64,000 nucleotides of DNA from Staphylococcus ratti (GTDB lineage: Bacteria > Bacillota > Bacilli > Staphylococcales > Staphylococcaceae), in assembly GCF_020883535.1 (NCBI RefSeq), contig NZ_CP086654.1:1302001-1366000 (forward strand). The letters are read 5' to 3'. Each line of letters opens with the position of its first letter. The stretch's first letter is position 1. Below the pieces are notes generated by a model. The model saw only the letters and a list, made by a program, of their open reading frames with translations. It was not told the origin of the DNA and did not search any database. Below are positions 1 to 10,633 of the stretch, one piece after another. Both the position numbers and the translations under genes were made by a program.

Positions 1-91
1 CAATCGTAGGGGTTCCAAAACTTTGTGCAAGTGTTTTTAAGTTTGTATTTCCTATTGTGAGTTCTCCATTGTGATTATATAACACTGTCAT
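1..91 (-). CDS. lysA: Diaminopimelate decarboxylase, N-terminal part only (runs off the window)
   Basis: The last step of lysine synthesis, meso-diaminopimelate to L-lysine with PLP. Only the first 30 codons are visible. The translation begins [14 protein letters not shown] and continues to FGTPTI, which is the typical LysA N-terminus. The start is fixed by a one-base overlap with the alanine racemase stop (TAATG at 93-89), so the two are translationally coupled. It is the distal gene of the riboswitch-led dap operon in this window. The identification rests on a short fragment plus operon position, but both agree. Confidence 0.85.
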   Translation of the reverse strand, partial: MTVLYNHNGELTIGNTNLKTLAQSFGTPTI

Positions 92-1161
92 TATCGATAC
101 TCCTTTATTAAAGAATCTAAATTTAACGCGCTTAATTGTTCAGAATTTGCGCCTACACCTTTAAATGTATAATCATCAATACGTAATATTTCGTTATATA
201 AGATGACATCATCTTGTGCTTTGACTGAATCGTCGACTTCTACAAACATATGGCTCATCATGAGGGCACGGATAGGATAACTTTTTCCATTAATTAACAC
301 TTCATGTTGCGCACGTGTCCGTAAAACACCGTCGCCGTAACCGATGTCAACGACAGCAAGTTTTGTATTGTTTTTTGATGCTGTAAATGCAAAACTATAA
401 CCACAATGTTCATCTTTATGGATTGTTCGAATTTGGATGACATTTGCACGCAAGGTGAGGGCTTGTTGTATCGCTTGGCGAGGTAACGCAGCATAGGGGC
501 GAGAGCCGTACAACGCGATACCTATACGCGCATGTGTATGATAAGGAAAAATGCCTTCCTCTCTCATATAACTCGCACTATTTTGTGCATGAATAAAATC
601 GAATGTGTATCCTTCATTTAGCAACGCCGTTACAAGTTCTAACCACAATTTCTTTTCAATTTCATAATCGTTCACATCGAACTCATCAGCATAACCAAAA
701 TGCGTCCACAAACCAGAAATATTCATTTTATTTTTCTGGTTTTTTGTATGGTCTTTAAGTACACTTTGTATTTCTTCTAAGTTTTTCAAACCAGATCGAT
801 GCAATAAATTTTCATATTCTAAATGAACGTGAATGTCATAAAGTTGTGATTTATATTCAAAATAAAATGCCGCCGACGGTAATGTCATATGAATTTGATA
901 TTTTCGTATTGAATCAAAATCATAGCTTATATTCATTAAAAAAATGGTTGCATGGGGCGCTAATGCTCTAATACGGATTGCTTCAGAAAGGGAAGTCGTA
1001 CTGAATGTATTGATGCCTTCCTCTAAAAAGGCTTTAACAGCAAAGTCTAATCCGTAATTATAAGCATTATTTTTAACAACAGCCATCATTGCATCATTTC
1101 CCTTTACACTCCTTACATTTTTTTGAAAGATATGTTCATCTACTTGCCAAATCGCCGTCAT
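91..1161 (-). CDS. alr2: Alanine racemase-family protein of the lysine operon (Alr2 type)
   Basis: 356 residues, fold-type III PLP racemase. The PLP lysine is K30 in [12 protein letters not shown]. This differs from the more usual VKANAYGHG form and suits the divergent second racemase seen in staphylococcal dap operons. The C-terminal beta domain carries IGYGDGVLR. It lies two bases after the deacetylase gene and overlaps lysA by one base, so it is co-transcribed with the DAP genes. Interconversion of L- and D-alanine is the family activity. Whether this copy mainly serves D-alanine supply or another amino acid cannot be told from sequence. Confidence 0.85.
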   Translation of the reverse strand: MTAIWQVDEHIFQKNVRSVKGNDAMMAVVKNNAYNYGLDFAVKAFLEEGINTFSTTSLSEAIRIRALAPHATIFLMNISYDFDSIRKYQIHMTLPSAAFYFEYKSQLYDIHVHLEYENLLHRSGLKNLEEIQSVLKDHTKNQKNKMNISGLWTHFGYADEFDVNDYEIEKKLWLELVTALLNEGYTFDFIHAQNSASYMREEGIFPYHTHARIGIALYGSRPYAALPRQAIQQALTLRANVIQIRTIHKDEHCGYSFAFTASKNNTKLAVVDIGYGDGVLRTRAQHEVLINGKSYPIRALMMSHMFVEVDDSVKAQDDVILYNEILRIDDYTFKGVGANSEQLSALNLDSLIKEYR

Positions 1162-1163
1162 AT

Positions 1164-2312
1164 TTACACCTCATTGTAATTGAATAACAGTCGTTCATAA
1201 TAATCTGCAATGCGTATTAAAATATGTTCATCAAAATTTAAATGGGGGGTATGTAACCCGCTTACAAACTGTTTCTGTTCATTCCTAGTCCCAAAAAATA
1301 CAAAATAACTAGGAGCAATTTGACTATAGAAGCTAAAGTCTTCACCAAATAAGTATGGCGTATCATTTTCTATGACTTTATTGCCATTGTATTCAATACT
1401 TTCAACCACATATTTCTTTAAATTTGGATTATTTAGCGTAGGGGGATAACCTTCAGCAAACGTTACAGTACAATCTACTTCAAATAAACTATGAACACTT
1501 TCTGCTATTTTTTGCATTTGTGTTTTTATAATGTCTAAATCCTCCATGCTATAAGTACGAATTGTACCTTCTAAATAGCCATTAGATGGTACAGTATTCG
1601 TCGCTTCTCCCGCATTAAAACGACCAATATGAACGATATTACGTTGGAGTCCATTTAAGTGGTAATGTTGAATTTGTGATAATTGTGTTATGACATGATG
1701 CAAAGCTTCTCCCGCAGAACGACCTTGTTCTTTATTGGCTACGTGGCTCGATTGACCTTTCAAATGAAAACGATACTCTGTCGCACTTGCTGTGATTTCA
1801 TCGTCGCGTATAGCAATCGAACCTTCCTCTACAAACGGCATGACGTGTACACCATAGATTGCTTTAATATCATAATCGTCAAAGGCATTTGCCTTAATTA
1901 AAAGGTTAGCGCCGCCACCTGATTCTTCAGCAGGTTGAAAAATAAAAACTACATTATGAGGTAATGTCCCCTTATCGAAAAGAGCTTTACAACGTTTTAC
2001 AAAAAGCATTAACGCTGTCGTGTGACCATCATGCCCGCATGCATGCATTTTATTATCAAATTCACTTCGATAATCAATGTTATTTTGTTCATGAATTGGC
2101 AAAGCATCGATATCTGCACGAAAAGCTAACGTTTCATCACTTTGCCCCTCAAGATAAGCAATAATTCCCGTTTCAAGCGGACGCTTATACGGGACATTTA
2201 ATAATTTTAAAAATTGTTCGATATATTCCGTAGTACGGTATTCTTTTAAACTTAGTTCAGGGTGTTGGTGTAAATATCTGCGATGTGTTTTAACAAATTG
2301 AAGTTCATCCAT
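1164..2312 (-). CDS. dapL: M20-family amidohydrolase, probable N-acetyl-LL-diaminopimelate deacetylase
   Basis: 382 residues from the ATG at 2312, chosen because GAGGTGAG lies about seven bases upstream and the protein then begins [19 protein letters not shown]. The open frame extends 41 codons further upstream without a better start. Metal ligands of the M20D family are visible: [10 protein letters not shown] and [10 protein letters not shown] in the N-terminal half, and LFGEDFSFY near the end. In this operon it should remove the acetyl group in the acetylase branch of DAP synthesis, after the DapD/DapH-type acetyltransferase encoded upstream. Close relatives are annotated HipO or hippurate hydrolase, so the substrate is inferred from context. 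Confidence 0.85.
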   Translation of the reverse strand: MDELQFVKTHRRYLHQHPELSLKEYRTTEYIEQFLKLLNVPYKRPLETGIIAYLEGQSDETLAFRADIDALPIHEQNNIDYRSEFDNKMHACGHDGHTTALMLFVKRCKALFDKGTLPHNVVFIFQPAEESGGGANLLIKANAFDDYDIKAIYGVHVMPFVEEGSIAIRDDEITASATEYRFHLKGQSSHVANKEQGRSAGEALHHVITQLSQIQHYHLNGLQRNIVHIGRFNAGEATNTVPSNGYLEGTIRTYSMEDLDIIKTQMQKIAESVHSLFEVDCTVTFAEGYPPTLNNPNLKKYVVESIEYNGNKVIENDTPYLFGEDFSFYSQIAPSYFVFFGTRNEQKQFVSGLHTPHLNFDEHILIRIADYYERLLFNYNEV

Positions 2313-2492
2313 GTTACTCACCTCTAATTTCTTTTTTGATATAAGAAAGGGGAGAAAAGTTAGAAAGACACGATAGCGCCATTTGCTTTTCGTTCCTTCT
2401 AATATTCTTCTCCCGATATGAAAAATATTGAGCACTTAGCTCATCAGTCGCTTTGTATAAAACGAATACGTTATTTAAATGTGCTTTATTTC

Positions 2493-3212
2493 TTAATCGT
2501 CTAATTTACGTAAAGCAGATACAATTTCACGTTTAGAATCTTCTACTTCATGCGTTTGTTTAATGACTTTTGCAGGTGTACCCGCGACAACTGCACCTGC
2601 CGGAACGTCTTGTGTAACAATTGCACCTGCTGCAACGATAGCGCCTTCGCCGACACGTACGCCTTCTAAAATAACCGCATTAGCTCCAATAAGTACATTA
2701 TCTTCAATTACGACTGGTTCTGCACTAGGAGGCTCAATCACACCTGCTAAAACTGCACCAGCACCTACATGGACATTCTTTCCTGTCGTTGCACGTCCAC
2801 CGAGCGTCGCATTCATATCAATCATTGTACCTTCACCTACAATAGCACCGATATTCACTGTGGCACCCATCATAACCACCGCGCCATCTCCAATCACTGC
2901 ATGTTCGCGAATGAAAGCACCTGGTTCGATGCGGGCATTGGTGTTCGTTAAGTCCTTAAGCGGTATCGCTGAATTTCTACGATCCATTTCAATTTCCAAA
3001 TCTTGAATCAACATTTGATGCGCTTCATAAAATATTTTCCAATCTTCCGCTTCACAAAAGATTACTTTAGAATTTTCCGACCCAAATACGTTAAATTGAT
3101 CTGGAAATGAGACTTCACTAAATTCACCATTGATATAAACTTTAATCGGTGTAGATTTTTTCGCATCACTAATATATTGAATAATTTCTTCTGCTGTAAA
3201 ATTTTTTACCAT
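2493..3212 (-). CDS. dapD: Tetrahydrodipicolinate N-acetyltransferase
   Basis: 239 residues from the ATG at 3212 ([10 protein letters not shown]), preceded by the strong Shine-Dalgarno AAGGGAGAGAGG. The frame is open 15 codons further upstream into the dapB end, but that start has no ribosome site. Residues about 90-210 are a left-handed beta-helix of hexapeptide repeats ([20 protein letters not shown] and following), typical of acyltransferases. It acetylates tetrahydrodipicolinate, the first committed step of the acetylase DAP branch. It sits between dapB and the deacetylase gene, as in S. aureus. Confidence 0.93.
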   Translation of the reverse strand: MVKNFTAEEIIQYISDAKKSTPIKVYINGEFSEVSFPDQFNVFGSENSKVIFCEAEDWKIFYEAHQMLIQDLEIEMDRRNSAIPLKDLTNTNARIEPGAFIREHAVIGDGAVVMMGATVNIGAIVGEGTMIDMNATLGGRATTGKNVHVGAGAVLAGVIEPPSAEPVVIEDNVLIGANAVILEGVRVGEGAIVAAGAIVTQDVPAGAVVAGTPAKVIKQTHEVEDSKREIVSALRKLDD

Positions 3213-3228
3213 AAATTGCCTCTCTCCC

Positions 3229-5832
<2,604 letters not shown>

Positions 5833-5910
5833 GTTCGTTCACTCCATTTGTATTTTTATGTTTGCTACCCTGTTTTTAAGAGGGGACTAAATTGAAGGCT
5901 CTGAATATAC

Positions 5911-5942
5911 AAAAAAACAAGTTCGGGGTGCGAACTTGTTAC
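5911..5942 (-). terminator. Lysine-riboswitch intrinsic terminator
   Basis: A perfect 10-bp stem (5916-5925 with 5931-5940, AACAAGTTCG / CGAACTTGTT) with a 5-base loop is followed on the minus strand by a run of seven U. It lies directly downstream of the lysine aptamer and upstream of asd. It is the expression platform: lysine binding should favour this hairpin and stop transcription. Confidence 0.9.
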
Positions 5943-5949
5943 TTTTTAT

Positions 5950-6130
5950 ATACAAGCGATGCACTCCATTATTAGTAAATAATGACAGATTCTTAGCTCT
6001 TAACCGTAGAATCCAATAAACAGTATCTGCAATTCCTGTTTATTTCGGCATCTCACCCTTTGGATATATTTTGCTTGCAGGCAATATCGATATATCTACT
6101 CATGATTGATGCGCCTCATCAGTAATGATT
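5950..6130 (-). promoter_or_regulatory. Lysine riboswitch (L-box) aptamer
   Basis: Read on the minus strand, the region holds the L-box landmarks in order: GATGAGGCGCATCA, then GAGTAGA, then AAAGGGTGAGATGCCGAA, then CTGTCATT and GGAGTGCATCGC. The last segment pairs back to the first to close P1 (GATG at 6120-6117 with CATC at 5961-5958). It precedes the asd-dapA-dapB-dapD operon and a terminator hairpin. Regulation by intracellular lysine through premature termination is established for the family. Confidence 0.93.
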
Positions 6131-6250
6131 TAATTGTTATGTTTCTCATTATACATAGCGCTCACTTCCATGTAAACAGAAAAGGGTGATTTTTTGAAAT
6201 TTACTGACAATTTAAAGCATAATTATTTACAATAAAAGGAATGTAAGGGA

Positions 6251-6677
6251 GTGGGACAGAAATCTATTTGATTTCGTCGTCCCACCCCCACAAGGCTGAC
6301 TAGGATTGAAAGGAGCTAGTAAGCGAAGTTTCAATCCAGACAGCTACTGTGCTTTTTAAAAGTTACCTTCTCTTTAGATGTGGGACAGAAATCTATTTGA
6401 TTTCGTTGTCCCACCCCCACAAGGCTGGCTAGGGTTGAAAGGAGCTAGTAAGCGAAGTTTCAATCCAGACAGCTACTGTGACTTTTTAATAGTTACTTTC
6501 TCATTTGATGTGGGACAGAAATCTATTTGATTTCGTTGTCCTACCCCCACAAGGCTGACTAGGGTTGAAAGGAGTTAGTAAGCGAAGTTTCAATCCAGAC
6601 AGCTACTGTGAATTTTTAATAGTTACTTTCTCATTAAATGGGGGACAGAAATCTATTTGATTTCGTTGTCCCACCCT
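6251..6677. repeat. Tandem array A of a structured ~130-bp repeat (3 full units plus a truncated fourth)
   Basis: Units begin with G(T/G)GGGACAGAAATC at 6251, 6380, 6510 and 6640, giving periods of 129, 130 and 130 bases. The last unit stops after the first hairpin. Hairpin 1 pairs GTGGGAC..GAAATC with GATTTC..GTCCCAC. Hairpin 2 pairs GG(A/G)TTGAAA with TTTCAATCC, with an outer GCTG.CT / AG.CAGC helix. No open frame is kept through the units. A homologous array lies at 57209-57727. It sits between the lysine riboswitch and the end of the ABC-F gene, and it fills most of this non-coding stretch. Confidence 0.9.
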
Positions 6678-6719
6678 TGATGCGTGCTGTTTCAAATGCT
6701 CAATGCGCACATCGCTATA

Positions 6720-8327
6720 TTATTTTGTTTTTAAAAAGCCTTTTTCTTCTAAATAACGTTCATACGTAATTTCTTTAGATAAGCCACCTGGTTCATCTAA
6801 ATCAATGACACGGTTCGCAATCGTGTTAATAAATTCAAAGTCATGCGATGTAAAAATGATAGAACCTTTAAATGATTTCAAACCTTCATTGACTGAAGTT
6901 ATACTTTCTAAATCTAGGTGGTTGGTTGGCTCATCTAGTAATAAAACATTCGCACTTGAAAGCATCATTTTACTTAACATACAACGTACCTTTTCGCCAC
7001 CAGAAAGGACACTTGCTTTTTTCTTCACTTCTTCACCGCTAAACAACATACGACCTAAGAAACCCCGTAAAAATGTTTCAGTTTGTTCATCTTCAGGCGC
7101 ATATTGACGCAACCATTCAACTAAATCCATGTTCACGTTATCAAAGTACTCTGAATTGTCTTTAGGGAAGTAACTTTGAGAAGTTGTCACACCCCATTTC
7201 ACCGTTCCTTCATCTGGTTCCATTTCACCGGCTAAAATTTTAAGAAGCGTCGTTTTAGCAATTTCACTTTGTCCCATTAAAACAGCTTTGTCATTTGGAT
7301 TCATCGTAAAGGATAAGTTATCAAGTACTTTTTCACCTTCAATTGTTTTTGATACATTTTCAACAAACAATAAGTCATTCCCAATTTCACGTTCTGGCGT
7401 AAATTTTACAAAAGGATATCGACGTGAAGAAGGTTGAATGTCGTCCAATTCAATTTTTTCTAATTGCTTTTTACGACTTGTCGCTTGTTTAGATTTAGAT
7501 GCGTTCGCAGAAAATCGCGCGATAAAGTCTTGTAGCTCTTTAATTTTTTCTTCTTTTTTCTTATTTTGTTCTTGCGCCATTTTTTGAGCCAATTGACTGG
7601 ATTGATACCAAAAATCATAGTTACCTACGTAAATCTTAATCTTTCCATAATCTAAGTCAGCAATGTGTGTACATACATTGTTTAAAAAATGACGGTCATG
7701 AGACACTACTATCACTGTATTTTCAAAATTAATTAAAAAGTCTTCCAACCAACTAATCGCTTGGATATCAAGCCCATTGGTAGGCTCGTCGAGTAACAAT
7801 ACATCAGGCTCACCAAATAAACTTTGCGCGAGCAACACTTTTACTTTTTGATTATTTTCAAGCTCAGCCATTTTTTTATCATGAAGATCCGTCGTAATAC
7901 CTAAACCTGAGAGGAGGGTTGCAGCATCAGATTCTGCATTCCAACCGTTCATTTCTGCAAATTCGCCTTCAAGTTCTGCAGCACGAATCCCATCTTCATC
8001 GCTAAAGTCTGGCTTCATATAAATGGCATCTTTTTCTTGCATCACTTCAAATAAACGCTCATGACCTTTAATCACAACATCTAACACACGTTCATCTTCG
8101 TATGCAAAGTGATCTTGTTTCAATACGGCTAATCGCTCATCCTTACCTAAAGACACATGGCCAGTTTGAGAATCAATTTCCCCTGAAAGAATTTTTAAAA
8201 ATGTTGATTTCCCTGCACCGTTGGCTCCGATTAAGCCATAACAGTTTCCAGGAGTGAATTTAATATTTACATCTTCGAATAATTTACGATCACCAAAACG
8301 TAAACTTACATCGGTAACTTGTAACAT
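6720..8327 (-). CDS. ABC-F family ATPase (YkpA/YbiT type)
   Basis: 535 residues with two nucleotide-binding domains and no membrane segment. The first domain has Walker A GANGAGKST (residues 34-42) and Walker B VLLLDEPTNGLD, but a degenerate signature (ELENNQKVKV). The second has signature LSGGEKVR and Walker B VLLLDEPTNHLD, but a degenerate Walker A (GQSEIAKTT). The linker (about residues 240-310) is Lys/Glu-rich and helical. ABC-F proteins act on ribosomes, and the YbiT/YkpA branch is thought to be a housekeeping translation factor rather than a drug-resistance protein. It is divergent from cvfB. Confidence 0.9.
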   Translation of the reverse strand: MLQVTDVSLRFGDRKLFEDVNIKFTPGNCYGLIGANGAGKSTFLKILSGEIDSQTGHVSLGKDERLAVLKQDHFAYEDERVLDVVIKGHERLFEVMQEKDAIYMKPDFSDEDGIRAAELEGEFAEMNGWNAESDAATLLSGLGITTDLHDKKMAELENNQKVKVLLAQSLFGEPDVLLLDEPTNGLDIQAISWLEDFLINFENTVIVVSHDRHFLNNVCTHIADLDYGKIKIYVGNYDFWYQSSQLAQKMAQEQNKKKEEKIKELQDFIARFSANASKSKQATSRKKQLEKIELDDIQPSSRRYPFVKFTPEREIGNDLLFVENVSKTIEGEKVLDNLSFTMNPNDKAVLMGQSEIAKTTLLKILAGEMEPDEGTVKWGVTTSQSYFPKDNSEYFDNVNMDLVEWLRQYAPEDEQTETFLRGFLGRMLFSGEEVKKKASVLSGGEKVRCMLSKMMLSSANVLLLDEPTNHLDLESITSVNEGLKSFKGSIIFTSHDFEFINTIANRVIDLDEPGGLSKEITYERYLEEKGFLKTK

Positions 8328-8484
8328 CTATTTTCTCCTTTTTTACAATAATACTAACGGGAGCATTATACCATATTATTTGTAGTGTTTCGACATGATT
8401 CATCAGAAGTTATCTCGGAACACTTAATGCTTATAACGCTTACTCATGCTATAATAAAACTAATAAACACTAGAGGAGTAAATT

Positions 8485-9387
8485 ATGTCTTTTAAAGAAA
8501 ATGAAATCGTTGGAACTATCGACTTTTTAGAAGTGAAAGCCCTAGAAGGGTCTACCTATATTTTAGAAGGGCCAAACAAAGAAAAAGTAAAATTGAATCC
8601 ATCAGAAATCAACGACGATGATGATCTAGAAATAGGCGAATCTTATAGTTTCTTCATTTTCCCAAATCGTTCAGGTGAACTTTTTGCTACACAAAATATG
8701 CCTGATATTACAGTGGGGCGCTACGATTTTGTCAAAGTTATCAGTACAGACCGTGACGGCGCACGTGTAGATGTAGGATTACCACGTGAAGTGTTGATTC
8801 CATGGGAAGATTTACCAAAAATAAAAACATTATGGCCTCAAAAAGGAGACGAAGTACTCTGTACATTACGTGTAGATCGTGAACGTCAAATGTTCGCACG
8901 TCTTGCTTCCGAAACTACGGTCCAACAAATGTTTACGCCAATTCATGATGATCAATATCAAAATCAAATGATTAAAGCAAGACCTTATCGTCTACTACGC
9001 GTAGGTACGTTTTTACTTTCAGAACAAGGTCATAAAATTTTTGTTCATGAGTCCGAACGTCGTGAAGAACCAAGATTAGGTGAAGCAATGGAAGTTCGTA
9101 TTATTGGATTCAATGAAAAAGGAGAACTCAATGGCTCGTTTTTACCATTGGCACACGAACGTTTAGATGATGACGGTGAAAAGATTTTTAATCTTTTAGT
9201 TGAATATGATGGCGAATTACCATTTTGGGATAAATCGAGTCCAGAGGCGATTAAAGACGTTTTTAATATGAGCAAAGGGGCTTTCAAACGCGCTATCGGC
9301 CACCTTTATAAAAAACGCATTATCAATATAGAAACAGGTAAAATTGTACTCACTAAAAAAGGGTGGGCGCGCGTTGAAAAAGGTTGA
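8485..9387 (+). CDS. cvfB: RNA-binding virulence regulator CvfB (S1 domains)
   Basis: 300 residues. The start MSFKENEIVGTIDFLEVKALEG follows an AGAGGAG ribosome site. The fold is tandem S1-like RNA-binding modules (about 1-60, 65-140 and 150-215) followed by a winged-helix C-terminus (FNMSKGAFKRAIGHLYKKRIINIETGKI). In S. aureus, CvfB (conserved virulence factor B) binds RNA and affects agr-linked hemolysin and protease production. It is monocistronic, and it is convergent with the sugar kinase gene. Confidence 0.93.
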   Translation: MSFKENEIVGTIDFLEVKALEGSTYILEGPNKEKVKLNPSEINDDDDLEIGESYSFFIFPNRSGELFATQNMPDITVGRYDFVKVISTDRDGARVDVGLPREVLIPWEDLPKIKTLWPQKGDEVLCTLRVDRERQMFARLASETTVQQMFTPIHDDQYQNQMIKARPYRLLRVGTFLLSEQGHKIFVHESERREEPRLGEAMEVRIIGFNEKGELNGSFLPLAHERLDDDGEKIFNLLVEYDGELPFWDKSSPEAIKDVFNMSKGAFKRAIGHLYKKRIINIETGKIVLTKKGWARVEKG

Positions 9388-9392
9388 AACCT

Positions 9393-9420
9393 ATACACAT
9401 GCTTTAGTGTGTATTGTCTT
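9393..9420 (+). terminator. Possible cvfB terminator
   Basis: ATACACA (9393-9399) pairs with TGTGTAT (9408-9414), followed by TGTCTTTATA. The stem is short and AT-rich, and the U-tract is interrupted, so this is a weak candidate. Confidence 0.4.
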
Positions 9421-9448
9421 TATAAATTAAATCAGCGTCTAAATAGAG

Positions 9449-9535
9449 AGGCAAAGAGGTAGGAATGACCAAATCACGCTCTAGAAAGTCATTAACAATG
9501 AGGTCTAGAAGCAGGGCTTTCCTAACACTTTGCCT
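9449..9535. other. Nested palindromic structured element between cvfB and the sugar kinase gene
   Basis: An 87-base segment folds into one long interrupted hairpin. AGGCAAAG (9449-9456) pairs with CTTTGCCT (9528-9535), TAGGAA (9460-9465) with TTCCTA (9519-9524), and GCTCTAGA (9478-9485) with TCTAGAAGC (9504-9512, one bulge). CATT (9490-9493) pairs with AATG (9497-9500). Three-base internal loops separate the outer helices. It lies between convergent genes. It could be a bidirectional terminator, a small RNA or an old mobile palindrome, and I cannot assign it. Confidence 0.6.
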
Positions 9536-9544
9536 TTAATTGTT

Positions 9545-9610
9545 TTATGTCTCATATGCTGTAATTTGAGGGCGTAATCTCTTAAAATCTTCTAAATCGA
9601 TATGACCAGT
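9545..9610 (-). pseudogene. Detached C-terminal codons of the PfkB-family kinase
   Basis: This is the in-frame continuation after the TAA at 9613-9611: 21 codons then TAA. The residues TGHIDLEDFKRL resemble the C-terminal segment of LacC-type kinases, which follows the helix containing MANAL. No frameshift is needed to join the parts. Only one codon separates them, so a single substitution such as CAA to TAA explains the break. Confidence 0.65.
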
Positions 9611-10489
9611 TTAATGTTGCAATGCATTTGCCATTCCTGCAGCCATCGCATACTCGGCTGCTTCTTTTATATCGCTCGTTTTAATTAAACCGTAACAAAA
9701 TCCTGCAATAGAACTATCGCCAGAGCCAACTGCATTGATAGCTTTAATGGAAGGCAACGTTATTTGATAAAATCGATGATCTTGTTTTAATAATGCACCG
9801 CGTTTACCAAGTGTGACCAATATGTTAGGTAAATGGTTAAATATTGGGTCATTTAAGGCTAATTTTAATGATTCTATCGTCAATGATGATGTATGACGTG
9901 TTAATTCAACAATTTCTTCTTCGTTAGGTTTAATCAAATCTGGTTTGACCGTAGTTTCCATTTTTAAAATTTGGTTTAATGTTGTACCATTAACATCTAA
10001 TATTACAAATTTACCATCTTTTTTCGCGCTACTTATTAAATCTTGATAAATATTCACTTGTAATCCAGGAGGTATACTGCCTGAAATGACGATAATATCA
10101 AAATCTTGAATTAAAGTTTTGTAAAAGGTGATAAACTCCGATTGAACAGTACTATCTAAAGTAATACCACTTTCGAGTATTTCTGTTTGTGCGCTTTTTG
10201 TAATCATAGCAATACAAAATCTCGATTCTACACCACTATCTAAAAACTGATGGGGGATATGTAATCGATCGAGTTGTTGCTTAATAAATAACCCCGACGT
10301 TCCTCCGACGATACCACTTGCCGTAATATCAAGCCCCAATTGACGACCCACTCGTGTCACATTTAAACCCTTTCCTCCAGCAGTTTTAGACACATTAGCA
10401 ACACGATTTGTTGCGTCAATATGAAGTTGATCCATATGGTACGCGATATCAATTGAAGCATTTAATGTAACCGTTAATACTTTTTTCAT
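9611..10489 (-). CDS. PfkB-family sugar-phosphate kinase (LacC / 1-phosphofructokinase-like), shortened by an in-frame stop
   Basis: 292 residues. The N-terminal motif TAGGKGLNVTRV and the C-terminal anion-hole motif AINAVGSGDSSIAGF are typical of tagatose-6-phosphate/1-phosphofructokinases. The frame ends at TAA (9613-9611) after MANALQH. In the same frame the next 21 codons (9610-9548) encode TGHIDLEDFKRLRPQITAYE plus Thr before a second stop at 9547-9545. This matches the usual LacC tail (a TG[YH]V/I motif after the NA.E helix). The protein is probably a nonsense-truncated version lacking its last helix and strand. The active-site Asp (GSGDS) is kept, so some activity is possible. There is no lac or fru operon beside it. 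Confidence 0.8.
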   Translation of the reverse strand: MKKVLTVTLNASIDIAYHMDQLHIDATNRVANVSKTAGGKGLNVTRVGRQLGLDITASGIVGGTSGLFIKQQLDRLHIPHQFLDSGVESRFCIAMITKSAQTEILESGITLDSTVQSEFITFYKTLIQDFDIIVISGSIPPGLQVNIYQDLISSAKKDGKFVILDVNGTTLNQILKMETTVKPDLIKPNEEEIVELTRHTSSLTIESLKLALNDPIFNHLPNILVTLGKRGALLKQDHRFYQITLPSIKAINAVGSGDSSIAGFCYGLIKTSDIKEAAEYAMAAGMANALQH

Positions 10490-10590
10490 CTCATCATCCT
10501 TTATATACCAATTCTAAATGTTCGATTTTGTTTACTTATGTTGTTTATATGTTAAATATAGCGTCTGTGAAATCTGAAGTCAAACATAAT

Positions 10591-10629
10591 TAAGCACGCA
10601 TGAATGACCTTTTCACTCATGCGTGCTTA
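10591..10629 (-). terminator. pepF terminator hairpin
   Basis: A 13-bp perfect stem (TAAGCACGCATGA at 10591-10603 with its complement at 10617-10629) lies just after the pepF stop. The U-tract on the minus strand is poor, so the stem strength carries the call. Confidence 0.65.
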
Positions 10630-10633
10630 TTCT

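Noticed and set aside
2563-3006. 147-codon plus-strand frame inside dapD
   Set aside because: It is the antisense shadow of the hexapeptide-repeat coding region; its Thr/Ala/Pro-rich product reflects the repeat and not a protein.
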